Shown here: piece after piece, positions 42,841 to 51,380 of the stretch | Layout of the letters: every line of letters begins with the position of its first letter | Numbering within the stretch: position 1 is the stretch's first letter | Assembly: GCA_021813445.1 (NCBI GenBank) | Contig: JAKAKP010000116.1 | Coordinates: forward strand, 1 to 58,263 | Direction of reading: 5' to 3' | Source: Deltaproteobacteria bacterium | GTDB lineage: Bacteria; Desulfobacterota; Desulfobaccia; Desulfobaccales; 0-14-0-80-60-11 | DNA: 58,263 nt | The notes under the pieces: generated by a model | Database searches by the model: none | What the model saw: the letters and a program-made list of their open reading frames with translations, nothing else | What the model was told of the DNA's origin: nothing | Program-made: the position numbers and the translations under genes

Positions 42841-45800
42841 CTAGGCAATCTTGACCAACTTTATTCGCGTGCCGGTGAAAGCGCTGTCTCCGGCAATCGG
42901 GTCCGTAAGGCACACATCCTTAAGATAACCATCGACAGCCATCGCGGCATTGGGCGCCAGCCCTTTACTGCGAGCCCGCTCCCCGGGGATCCGCTGGCCA
43001 TCGATTTCGACCTCGCGTGCCCCGTAGGCCCAGTGGCCATAATGAAAAGAGATGCTGACCACCCCCGGCCGCAGTCCCTGGACGACCCGGACCTTGCCCT
43101 CCACTTTACTGGGCGCCTGGCCCGGTCCCAATTCGAAGATCCCTTTGAAGCCAGCGCCCTCGACCCTCACTGTGTCACCATCAACCAGGCCGAGGCGTTG
43201 CGCGTCAATTTTACTCAAGTTGACGAAATTCTCCGGCATAATCGCCATCTGTGCGGCGTAATTGCCAATCGTGCGGGACTCACAGCCATGAATTTCCTTA
43301 TAAGTAATCAGCGCCAGGTCGAACTCCTTCGGGAAGGATACTGGCTTCCCGTCGAAGGATTCAAACTCCTGATAGATGGGCACGCCCGAAAACCGCTGGC
43401 CCTTCCCGGCGTGGATGCCTGAACCGACCGGCTCGACATAAATGTTCAGTTGGTTCGCCCAGGGGTGATTGGCGAAGCCGTCTTTATAGGCGCCCGAGGC
43501 AGCCTCGAACCGCCCGCCGCGGTTGAGCAGATAGGCCACCTGCGGCCAGTGGCCGCCAACCGCGGCCTGCCATTTCTGCTCGTCAAAAACGGCCTTGGGC
43601 AGATGCCGCCTGGATTGGCGGAATAACTTCATCTCGGCGGCATTGGCCCCGGGCACCCCGTCGCCGGGCTTATCGCCGGCGGCAAGATTGGCGACCATCT
43701 TGAGATAAAAATCCTCAGGCCGGTTCAGGTTTTGACCAGGTGCGAAAGCGTCTTTGCCAAATCCGGATACTCCCAACCTTTTGGCCAGGGCGATCAGGAT
43801 TGCATCAAGGCTGATCGGCATCTCCTCCCCGTCAATGGTGACGATCTCGGTGATTGGCGCGGTGACGGGTTGCCTGAACTTACTGATTTGCGTAAGGACA
43901 ACCGGGCTGGTGCCTAAGGGATTTGACCACCGCTCCAGATACGACAGGTCCGGAAAGATATAGTCGGCGTACATGCTCGTCTCGCCGATCACGATGTCCG
44001 TGGCGATGAAGAGCGGAATCTTCGCGGTGTCCTGGAGCATTTTGATCTGGAGGTGCCCGGCGGGCGCGGCCATCGCCGGGGTGCCGTAATGAAGCCAGAG
44101 GATCTTGATGGGATAAGGATAGCCGGCGTTGGCGGCAGGGATGACCTCTTGATACACATCATCGGTAAAGGGAAACCAGGGCCGTTTCGCCGGATAGCCA
44201 TCCCGCTTGAAGAGGGTGCAGGTTTCGTATGGCCCTGAGCTTTCACGGGTAAGCTTGATTCCGAAGGGCGTCAGCGCGTGCGGATGCAGCTTGGCGATTG
44301 GGAACGGCTGGCCCGGCTTGCCGCCGGTGCCATCCCAGGCGCCGCCTCCTTTCATGAATCCGCCCACATGGTCCACGTTGCCGATGAGGAAGTTCAGGAT
44401 GATAATCGCTTGGGCGGTGTAGTAGCCAAAGGTCGTCTTGATGGGACCGCGGTAAAAGTCGATCGCGGCCTTTTTCCCATGATTGGTGAACTCCCTGGCC
44501 AGGGCTTCAATCTGAGTTGCGGGCAATCCGGCAATTTCGGCGTATTCGGCCAGACTTTTGACGGCTGCAGCATCTTTTAGCAGCCTAAAGCTGGATGAGA
44601 CTGCAATACCGTTAATAGTTGCCGCCACATCCAGGTCGCCCACTACCGGGGTCTTGGTTTCCGCGGGGTCTACGGCTACCGGTGCGCCCCTTACCAGGGC
44701 CACGAATTGGTTCGCGGTTCCCACGTTGGCCTCGGCGGCCCGGAGAAATTTGCCGGTTTTCGGGTTCACCAGCCAGGTGGCATTGGTCCAGCTCTTCTCG
44801 CCTGCGGCATTGGCCGCGGCCTTATTCGCATTCCGCAGGAACTTTTCGTCATAGCGCTGGTTGTCGATGATCCATCGGGTCATAGCCATGGCCAGCGCCA
44901 GGTTGCCGTTGGGATTTACGGGAATCCACCACCCTTTGGCCGCACTCTTGGACAGCCGCGGGTCGATCACCGCGATCTTGAGCCTGCCGTCGACAATGGC
45001 CCGCGACACCCGGGGGCTCAACGAGGTAGGCCCGAAATTCGCTTCGTTGAAACCTGTGCCCCAGAAGATCACAAACTCTGCCCGGGTATAATCGGGCTTC
45101 ATATGGTTGGGGCCCTTGGCCCAGGAGAACTTGTCGTCTTTTCCCTGCCATTGCGCCAGGGAGTACATGAAGGCCACATGATGAGCCTGCTCGCAAATGG
45201 TCGTGTGCCCGAACCAGTTAACCGATCCCAGGGAACCGAAGGTGAAACGTTTGGTGATTATTTCACGATCCGGAGAAATACGCCCGCCCTGCAAGACGAA
45301 CTGATTGTTTTTGGGCCCCAGGTCGGGATGGTCCGGATCGATCAACAGGTCCAGGTGCGCGGAGTGCTTGGCTTTGAAACCCTCTACCGTCATCTTACCG
45401 CTGCGGATGGCCCCTACATCCGCGGCCAGCTCTTTGGCCAGCTTGGGGTCCCGCAGCTTGATGACCTCCTTGAACCCCGGCACCACACGTTTTTCACCAA
45501 TGTCGGCAAAAAGCTGGCCGCCCTCGCTGATCTCCTTGATAGCCTGCTTGAAGGAAATGGAGCGCCATTTGTTCGAACCGCGGGCCCCGGCGCGTTTGAG
45601 GACTCTCCGAACCCGATAAGGGTCGTAGATGGTCTGCACCCCGGCTTGACCCTTCGGGCATATCGCACTGTCGACCGCTACGGCTTCCTGGGGCGGGGTG
45701 GCGAATGGTAACTGCGGCCACAACGTATCAGGGCCATAGGGGTTTCCGTCGATTTTGGTGACCAGGCCGTCCTGGAGCTTGACCTTGAGGGTGCACTGCG

Positions 45801-46002
45801 TGTTGCATTGCAGGCAGGTGCTGTGGATGATGTTCTCGGCGTCAGCCAGTGGATACGGCCCCGGCTTGGTGCCGTCCAAGGCCTTTTGCTGCTCAATGCT
45901 CTGGCAGCCCCAGACGCCGAGGGCCACACCGCCGGCCAGGGCGCTGCAGGCGGTGACAAAATACCGCCGGCTCACTTTTTCCGTCTCATGTTTCTCGTTC
46001 AT
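42841..46002 (-). CDS. Tetrathionate-reductase-like molybdopterin oxidoreductase, catalytic subunit
   Basis: A 1053-residue Tat-exported enzyme of the complex iron-sulfur molybdoenzyme family. SRRYFV at residues 11-16 is the twin-arginine motif. The first cluster is Cys63-x2-Cys66-x3-Cys70...Cys115, and the Mo ligand is probably Cys270 in FGHTTICEQAHH. Size and B-C-A gene order match TtrA of tetrathionate reductases, but arsenate, polysulfide and thiosulfate reductases are close relatives, so the substrate is open. It overlaps the upstream NrfD gene at the start. Downstream genes are FmdE-like, MoeA-like and MoaA. The active site faces the periplasm. Confidence 0.9.
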   Translation of the reverse strand: MNEKHETEKVSRRYFVTACSALAGGVALGVWGCQSIEQQKALDGTKPGPYPLADAENIIHSTCLQCNTQCTLKVKLQDGLVTKIDGNPYGPDTLWPQLPFATPPQEAVAVDSAICPKGQAGVQTIYDPYRVRRVLKRAGARGSNKWRSISFKQAIKEISEGGQLFADIGEKRVVPGFKEVIKLRDPKLAKELAADVGAIRSGKMTVEGFKAKHSAHLDLLIDPDHPDLGPKNNQFVLQGGRISPDREIITKRFTFGSLGSVNWFGHTTICEQAHHVAFMYSLAQWQGKDDKFSWAKGPNHMKPDYTRAEFVIFWGTGFNEANFGPTSLSPRVSRAIVDGRLKIAVIDPRLSKSAAKGWWIPVNPNGNLALAMAMTRWIIDNQRYDEKFLRNANKAAANAAGEKSWTNATWLVNPKTGKFLRAAEANVGTANQFVALVRGAPVAVDPAETKTPVVGDLDVAATINGIAVSSSFRLLKDAAAVKSLAEYAEIAGLPATQIEALAREFTNHGKKAAIDFYRGPIKTTFGYYTAQAIIILNFLIGNVDHVGGFMKGGGAWDGTGGKPGQPFPIAKLHPHALTPFGIKLTRESSGPYETCTLFKRDGYPAKRPWFPFTDDVYQEVIPAANAGYPYPIKILWLHYGTPAMAAPAGHLQIKMLQDTAKIPLFIATDIVIGETSMYADYIFPDLSYLERWSNPLGTSPVVLTQISKFRQPVTAPITEIVTIDGEEMPISLDAILIALAKRLGVSGFGKDAFAPGQNLNRPEDFYLKMVANLAAGDKPGDGVPGANAAEMKLFRQSRRHLPKAVFDEQKWQAAVGGHWPQVAYLLNRGGRFEAASGAYKDGFANHPWANQLNIYVEPVGSGIHAGKGQRFSGVPIYQEFESFDGKPVSFPKEFDLALITYKEIHGCESRTIGNYAAQMAIMPENFVNLSKIDAQRLGLVDGDTVRVEGAGFKGIFELGPGQAPSKVEGKVRVVQGLRPGVVSISFHYGHWAYGAREVEIDGQRIPGERARSKGLAPNAAMAVDGYLKDVCLTDPIAGDSAFTGTRIKLVKIA

Positions 46003-47225
46003 TGACCCACCTCACTGGATCGCGCAGGACTGGGGAAAACCTGCGGGAGTAGTCGTATCGCCACGTACCAAAGGGCAACCCCGAAAGCAATCGCGCCCAG
46101 GAGCACTTGCCATTCAAACCAGGAAGGAAAGTAGGCGAAAGTGAGCCGGTTGCCGATGGGATCGCTATACGCCCGTTCCAAGCCGCGCAGTTCCGGGGTA
46201 ATCAGACCGGGAATCACCAGATTCAGCCGCACTGCAAAGAAGGTGATTGCCACCAGGGCCCCAGCCACTCCCGTGACCACAGGGTTGCGGGTTTTAACCA
46301 GCAGCACAATCGGCACGATGACCCCCAACAGCAGGTGCACCAGCCAGAACACGTACCAATAAGGTCCAAACAGAACATAATGGGTGAGCTCGTAAAACGA
46401 GCCAATCTGATACCATGACGGGGTCGAAAACTCCGCCCATTCCAGGATTAAGTCAATGACGATGAACACCAATAGCAAACGGCCCAGCAAAGTCATGAGG
46501 TCTTTCCAGCCCGCATCCCGGGATGGCCAGAGCCAGCCAACCACCGCGGTCACCAAGCCCGTGCCAGATGTCAGAGCCCCGACCAGAAAAAAGATAGGAA
46601 ATAACGAGGAGTTCCAAAACTCGCGGGCCGCGAGGGTCGCAAACAGGGCGCCAACGCCTCCGGCAAACGCGATAGCCAGAGGGACGCCGATAATGGCCAG
46701 CAGGCGCAGCCGGGCCTGATCATTGCTCACCGCCTCGGACTCCCTGCCGGGCTGATCGCTCCTGAAGCTCAACCACAGCATCGCGACCACCAGGATCAGG
46801 TAGGCGGTATAAAGCCAGACCATCCAGGCCATCATCGAATGAAACTGGGGACGAAAGATGACTAGGTAGGCTCTTTCCAAGTGGCCCAAGTCAACCCCGA
46901 TCAGTAACAAGCCCATGAGCAGCGTCACCGCGGCCAGGAGAAGCGCGGGGCGGAAAATGGGTTCGAGCACCCGGATTCTAAAAACATAGGCGGCGGCTGC
47001 GATCAGGAACGCTCCGGCTGACAAGCCACTGAAGTAGATATAAGCGGCCACCCAAAGGCCCCAGGGGATATAGCTGGAAAAGTCCGCGGCCTGTTCGCCA
47101 TAGAACAAACGCTCAATAAAACCAAGCCCGCCTATGATAGCCGCCAGAATCCACAAGGCCCATAACAGGCGCGCCCGGTTGGCAGGACTGGCAATGTCAA
47201 TTGAAGAGACGGAAGAGACAGCCAT
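45999..47225 (-). CDS. NrfD/PsrC/TtrC-type membrane quinol subunit
   Basis: A 408-residue integral membrane protein with about nine to ten helices, of the NrfD/PsrC/TtrC family. It oxidises menaquinol and passes electrons to the Fe-S subunit. The ATG at 47225 is chosen for AAGGAGGT seven to eight bases upstream; the frame runs on beyond it without family sequence. Visible helices include WALWILAAIIGGLGF near residue 22, LWVAAYIYFSGLSAGAFLIAAAAYV, and FWLVHLLLGVIVPIVLLV. It overlaps the catalytic subunit gene by 4 bp and follows the Fe-S gene by 16 bp. Confidence 0.92.
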   Translation of the reverse strand: MAVSSVSSIDIASPANRARLLWALWILAAIIGGLGFIERLFYGEQAADFSSYIPWGLWVAAYIYFSGLSAGAFLIAAAAYVFRIRVLEPIFRPALLLAAVTLLMGLLLIGVDLGHLERAYLVIFRPQFHSMMAWMVWLYTAYLILVVAMLWLSFRSDQPGRESEAVSNDQARLRLLAIIGVPLAIAFAGGVGALFATLAAREFWNSSLFPIFFLVGALTSGTGLVTAVVGWLWPSRDAGWKDLMTLLGRLLLVFIVIDLILEWAEFSTPSWYQIGSFYELTHYVLFGPYWYVFWLVHLLLGVIVPIVLLVKTRNPVVTGVAGALVAITFFAVRLNLVIPGLITPELRGLERAYSDPIGNRLTFAYFPSWFEWQVLLGAIAFGVALWYVAIRLLPQVFPSPARSSEVGQ

Positions 47226-47241
47226 TGTGACCTCCTTGGCG

Positions 47242-48132
47242 TTAAAGCAGATAACGAGTCTTAGGTTCGGTACCAAGCTCGGGTTTCAAGCTCACGGCGT
47301 TGTTTTGTACGGTTTGCTGGGAGACGAGAGTCGTCGGGTCATTGAGATCGCCGAATAAAGTCGCCCTCCCGAGGCAGGTCGTGACGCACATGGGCAACTG
47401 CCGATGCTCCAGCCGGTGCACGCAGAAGGTGCACTTGCGGGCATTGCCCACCGGACTTTTCGGGATGACGCCTTCGCCGCGATGCCAGATGGCGCCGTAC
47501 TCAAAAGAAGGCTCCTGCTCATATTTTCGACAGGTCTGCAGCGCCAGGCCGCCGTCGTTGCCGTGGGCAGCGTTATTGTCCCAGTTTTCTCCGAAGTCGA
47601 AGGTCCGGGCCTGGTAGGGGCAGGCGGTGATGCAATAACGGCAGCCGATACAGACGTTATAATCAATCACCACCACGCCGTCGAGGCGCTTCCAGGTGGC
47701 TTTCACCGGGCAGACCGGAACGCAGGGTGGATTATCGCATTGCATGCAGGGCCGGGGCAGAAACCTGCGGCCGACATTGGGATAGCTGCCGACTTCCGTG
47801 TCGATCACGGGACGGTAGACTACCCCGGGAGGGAGCTTGTTTTCCATGATGCAGCCCACATTACAGGAATGGCACCCGACGCACTTGCGCGTGTCGATGA
47901 CCATCCCCCAACGCCGCTTCTCGAGAGGTTTGTTCATCGCCCGGACCAGCTCCCGCTGCATGCGAATCAGCACGTCTTCGCCCGGCTCGGCCTTGACCCG
48001 ATCAAGCACGGGCAGGCTGGCGTTTCGGTCAGCAGCAGGGTTGGCAAGCGCGTCTCCAATGGTTAAAAGATCGGCCGCTCCAAGGGTGCCGCCTATGAGA
48101 CCGCTAATCTTCAGAAAAGAACGTCTGTCCAT
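47242..48132 (-). CDS. Tat-exported four-cluster ferredoxin subunit (TtrB/PsrB-like)
   Basis: A 296-residue Fe-S subunit. [11 protein letters not shown] at the start is a twin-arginine signal. Four [4Fe-4S] motifs follow the usual DMSO-reductase-B pattern: [11 protein letters not shown] near residue 83, [14 protein letters not shown] near 127, [13 protein letters not shown] near 161, and [22 protein letters not shown] near 240. It wires the NrfD subunit to the molybdenum subunit. It is first of the three structural genes (B-C-A order, as in ttrBCA). A receiver gene lies 105 bp upstream on the same strand and may be co-transcribed. Confidence 0.93.
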   Translation of the reverse strand: MDRRSFLKISGLIGGTLGAADLLTIGDALANPAADRNASLPVLDRVKAEPGEDVLIRMQRELVRAMNKPLEKRRWGMVIDTRKCVGCHSCNVGCIMENKLPPGVVYRPVIDTEVGSYPNVGRRFLPRPCMQCDNPPCVPVCPVKATWKRLDGVVVIDYNVCIGCRYCITACPYQARTFDFGENWDNNAAHGNDGGLALQTCRKYEQEPSFEYGAIWHRGEGVIPKSPVGNARKCTFCVHRLEHRQLPMCVTTCLGRATLFGDLNDPTTLVSQQTVQNNAVSLKPELGTEPKTRYLL

Positions 48133-48236
48133 GCCTAGATCTCCTTCATTCTTATTGCTCGCACTAAAAGACCAAGACTTTCCTTCGGGTTGCGGGTTGG
48201 TTCCATCAGGAATTCACCTCATGCTGAAATTAGTTT

Positions 48237-48626
48237 TTAAGGTTCTTCATGTTTTGCCTCAGGAGCAATTTCAGCAATGGCCTTAAGCCAGTAAAACAGT
48301 TCCTCGGAGTTTAAGGGCTTGGCCAGACTGGCGCAGATATGCGATCCCATAGCCTCTTCCAGCTCCGGGTGATGGGTGCGGCTGGAAAGACAAAAAATAT
48401 GCAGGTCGGGGTATTTTTTTTTAAGGCTCCGAAAGAAGGTGTTGTCGACAGGCAAGCTATCCAAGTCGATAATCAACACAGCCACTGGCTCCTTCTGCAG
48501 GTGGTCGGCCAATACTTTCAGGGTAGGTATCGAGGCGGCGGGAATGTTGGCCTGCTCCAGCAAGGCGCAGATGGCGCGGCAATTTTGCTTGTCAGCATCC
48601 ATTACCGCCACCCTGGGCCTGCCCAT
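48237..48626 (-). CDS. Receiver-only response regulator before the reductase operon
   Basis: A 129-residue receiver domain without output. Family features: DADKQNCRAICALLEQ after the first strand (an acidic pair split as D-A-D), the phospho-acceptor region LIIDLDSLP, SSRTHH in place of the Thr loop, and the Lys in SLAKPLNSEELF. The pocket looks somewhat divergent, so phosphorylation is uncertain. The ATG at 48626 is chosen because GAGG lies 5-6 bp before it; an upstream ATG at 48647 has no ribosome-binding site. A sigma-54 promoter lies about 40-65 bp upstream. It may be an adaptor in the signalling chain of the neighbouring activator. Confidence 0.8.
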   Translation of the reverse strand: MGRPRVAVMDADKQNCRAICALLEQANIPAASIPTLKVLADHLQKEPVAVLIIDLDSLPVDNTFFRSLKKKYPDLHIFCLSSRTHHPELEEAMGSHICASLAKPLNSEELFYWLKAIAEIAPEAKHEEP

Positions 48627-48674
48627 GCCTGCTGCCTCAATTCCCATAATTTAGGGTTCTCTATATGCGCAGAA

Positions 48675-48690
48675 AGCATATTCCAGGCCA
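48675..48690 (-). promoter_or_regulatory. Sigma-54 promoter
   Basis: On the minus strand TGGCCTGGAATATGCT fits TGGC-N8-TGCT with the exact GG-N10-GC spacing. The predicted start of transcription is near 48664. It precedes the receiver gene and the reductase operon, and a sigma-54 activator is encoded just upstream. Confidence 0.65.
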
Positions 48691-48804
48691 GCTTTTCTGA
48701 TCCCTAAAATTTCTTTAAGGTATGCCTATCTAATGGATATTATTTTAAAAAACTGCCTAGAGAATTTTTGTGAGATGAGAGAAGGCTCTATCCCGCTCGG
48801 CCAA

Positions 48805-48884
48805 TCGGACACGAGGTTTCAGACACTAACGGGAATTAGCAATTATTTAAAATAGATGTCTCTGTCCGAGATTCGGACGCGAAG
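48805..48884 (-). promoter_or_regulatory. Candidate enhancer sites for the sigma-54 activator
   Basis: TCGGACACGAGG (48805-48816) and TCGGACGCGAAG (48873-48884) are direct repeats matching at 10 of 12 positions. The second lies in a perfect dyad GTCCGA-GAT-TCGGAC (48864-48878). They sit about 115-200 bp upstream of the sigma-54 promoter, a usual enhancer distance. Confidence 0.5.
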
Positions 48885-48966
48885 AGCCCATTAAGACATA
48901 CTCAGATATATAAATGAGATGGGCGAAATAGTGTATTGTCCCAGGAGTGCCTTGCAAAATTCACGA

Positions 48967-49000
48967 TCTTTCTCCCTCCCCCTTTGAGGGGGAGGGGGAG
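48967..49000. repeat. C5/G5 repeat unit
   Basis: CTCCCTCCCCCTTTGAGGGGGAGGGGGAGATTTT is shortened here to its key form: CTCCC-CCCTTTGAGGG-GGGAG foldback. Related to 14576-14662. Confidence 0.65.
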
Positions 49001-49048
49001 ATTTTACCCGACATTTTTTGAATGTTATTCGTGGGAAACAACACTGGA

Positions 49049-49176
49049 AGCAATTGCAAAACCTCAAATTACCCCGAATTGTCATTCTGAGCGCAGCGAA
49101 GCGAATCTCGTATTTTCGAGGCGTTGAGATCCTTCACGGCGTTCAGGATGACAGAAAACGAGGTCTTGCAATGGCT
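49049..49176. mobile_element. 128-bp MITE-like element, copy B
   Basis: 17-bp terminal inverted repeats (AGCAATTGCAAAACCTC and its complement, 15 of 17 matching) enclose the same core as copy A at 15843-15978 (GTCATTCTGAGCG to TTCAGGATGACAG). It ends 1 bp before the stop codon of the sigma-54 activator gene, so it forms that gene's immediate 3' flank. Confidence 0.75.
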
Positions 49177-49177
49177 A

Positions 49178-51367
49178 CTAATGCATTATGGGTTTGGAGC
49201 CGGAGATCTTGTGCCTTTTCAGCATAAGATAAAGGGTGCTGCGGCTAATGCCCAAGCGCTGGGCCGCTAATTTTTTATTCCAACCGCATTCTTCCAGGAT
49301 TTCTCGGAGGGCTTTTTCCTCCCTCTGGGAGAGGGTGGGCGAGGCTCCCGGCGAACCAGATTGAATAGCGGCGGGTAAATCCCAGGCTTCCACCTGCCCT
49401 GCCTTGGCCAGAACGACCGCATGTTCGATAGTATTTTCCAGTTCCCGGACATTGCCCGGCCAGGAGTAATTCAATAGTAATCGCAAGGCTTCAGAACCCA
49501 GGTCTTGGATATCTTTCCCCTTGGCCGCGGCAAAAAGCTTCAGAAAATGTTCGACCAGCAAGGGAATGTCATTTTTTCGCTCTCTGAGCGACGGCAGTTT
49601 TATCGGGATCACGTTGAGGCGATAGAAGAGGTCCTCTCGAAAGTTGCCGTTCTTTACTTCTTGGACCAGGTCTTTATGGCTGGCCGCCAAGACGCGCACG
49701 TCCACCGTGAGCGTCTGCTCTCCTCCTACTCGTTCAAATTTACGGGTCTGCAATACCCGTAACAATTTGACCTGTGCCGGTAAGAGGATGTCTCCTACTT
49801 CGTCCAGAAAAACCGTGCCCCCGTGGGCCTGCTCAAACCGCCCCGCCTTCTGGCGCAAGGCCCCGGTAAAGGCCCCTTTTTCGTGCCCGAAAAGTTCGCT
49901 CTCCAACAACGTAGCGGGATACGCCGAGCAATTGATTACCACAAAAGGTCCATCTTTCCTGGGACTGTGCTGGTGGATGGCCCGGGCCACCAATTCCTTG
50001 CCGGTGCCGCTCTCCCCTTGGATTAAGACGGTAGCATCCGAGGGCGCCACGTCTTCGATGAGCTGATAAACTACATGCATCTTAGGGTCTTTGCCGATAA
50101 GGTCGCCGAAACCGGAGGCAGAGTCCACCCGACTCCTGAGAGCACTGACCTCTTCTTCATGCTGCATGGCCCGCCTGATCGCCCCGGCGTTCTGGCTGAC
50201 GATTAGCCGCACCAATTCGATTTCTTCGTGGCTGCAAGAGTCTTCCGGACAGGCCATGACGATGGCGCCGCTCACCTGGCCGTCGCTAAAAGGAATTAGG
50301 GCCTGGGGCTCAGCGATAGGAAAGTCTTCGGGGACCAAAAGGGATTTAAAGGGATTCTTCTGGGTGAAGGTCACCTTTTTCAGGTTTTCCAGGTATTCCC
50401 TGGCGACTTTTCGGGCAGGCGTATCCTTGACTTCCCAAACGCCCCGCTGCGACACCACCGCCAGGGAATCTTTGCCGGTATTAAAGACCAGCAGGGCCAA
50501 GTCCCGGCCACGCATGATTTCCTGCAACTTACCGAGCAAGGTGGCGCCCATCTCCTTCAGGGTACGCAGACCGCTGATCTCCCGGACGATTTTGCAGGCG
50601 GTAATGGCCTGATCGTGAGCCCGTTCCAACTCCATAGCCTGATCTTCCAAGCGCCGGGTATATTCCTCCTGGCGGCTCACCATTTGATTAAAGGAATTCG
50701 CCAAAACTGCAATCTCATCCTGGCCTTGAACCGCGACCTGCACATCTGTTTCTCCCCGGTCGATTTTCTGGGTCGCGCCTACTAACGCGGCCAAGGGGCT
50801 GGTAATGCGGCGGACGAATAAGAGGCTGCCCACCAGGGAGATTATGAGAATCCCCAGGGTGAAAAGCCCGATCTCCAGCCATAAGCCGGCGATTTGCCGC
50901 CGGTAGGTTTCCTCCGAAAAGCCGAGGCGTAAGACTCCGGCTTTGCCCTCAAAGATGGACCAGGCAGTATCCAGAAAATGCTGCCCCTGTAATGAGACGA
51001 TTTCCCGAAAATGGGCCTGGTCCGTGGAAATAGTGGCATTGGCGTTCAGCAGGTCGGCAGGCACACCCCGTTCGAAGGTGTGGGCCAGGACCTGGCCGTT
51101 CCGAACCACAAAAATATACCCCACCAAAGGATTGCTGGCGGTCTGTTCCTCCAACATCCTCTGGAGACCCACCAGGTCGTTAGTGAGGATTTTGTCAGCC
51201 GCGTCGAGAGCTACAGCATGAGCCATATTTCCAGCCTGGCCTCTCATGGCTTGGTACAAGGCGGCACTGTATTGCCGGGTGACCAGAACGGCAATGATGA
51301 GCCCGCTAAAAATCACCAGGGCCGAAACCATGGCCAGAAGCTTGCTCTTCAAACTTTTAGGCCGCAT
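49178..51367 (-). CDS. Transmembrane sigma-54 enhancer-binding activator
   Basis: A 729-residue protein that joins a membrane sensor to a transcription activator. TM1 (about residues 12-30) and TM2 (about 165-188) bracket a ~130-residue periplasmic Cache-like domain. A HAMP segment ([23 protein letters not shown]), a coiled coil and a GAF-like region (about 270-400) follow. The AAA+ domain has Walker A GESGTGKE, the sigma-54 contact loop GAFTGA, and FLDEVGDI. A Fis-type HTH closes it ([22 protein letters not shown]). It has no receiver and no kinase domain, so it is a one-component transmembrane activator. It starts 13 bp after the PhnD-like gene. Confidence 0.93.
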   Translation of the reverse strand: MRPKSLKSKLLAMVSALVIFSGLIIAVLVTRQYSAALYQAMRGQAGNMAHAVALDAADKILTNDLVGLQRMLEEQTASNPLVGYIFVVRNGQVLAHTFERGVPADLLNANATISTDQAHFREIVSLQGQHFLDTAWSIFEGKAGVLRLGFSEETYRRQIAGLWLEIGLFTLGILIISLVGSLLFVRRITSPLAALVGATQKIDRGETDVQVAVQGQDEIAVLANSFNQMVSRQEEYTRRLEDQAMELERAHDQAITACKIVREISGLRTLKEMGATLLGKLQEIMRGRDLALLVFNTGKDSLAVVSQRGVWEVKDTPARKVAREYLENLKKVTFTQKNPFKSLLVPEDFPIAEPQALIPFSDGQVSGAIVMACPEDSCSHEEIELVRLIVSQNAGAIRRAMQHEEEVSALRSRVDSASGFGDLIGKDPKMHVVYQLIEDVAPSDATVLIQGESGTGKELVARAIHQHSPRKDGPFVVINCSAYPATLLESELFGHEKGAFTGALRQKAGRFEQAHGGTVFLDEVGDILLPAQVKLLRVLQTRKFERVGGEQTLTVDVRVLAASHKDLVQEVKNGNFREDLFYRLNVIPIKLPSLRERKNDIPLLVEHFLKLFAAAKGKDIQDLGSEALRLLLNYSWPGNVRELENTIEHAVVLAKAGQVEAWDLPAAIQSGSPGASPTLSQREEKALREILEECGWNKKLAAQRLGISRSTLYLMLKRHKISGSKPIMH

Positions 51368-51380
51368 GTGGCTTGTCTCC

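Noticed and set aside
48133-48236. Sigma-54 promoter directly before the Fe-S subunit gene
   Set aside because: No GG-N10-GC arrangement on the minus strand; the only good match is before the receiver gene.
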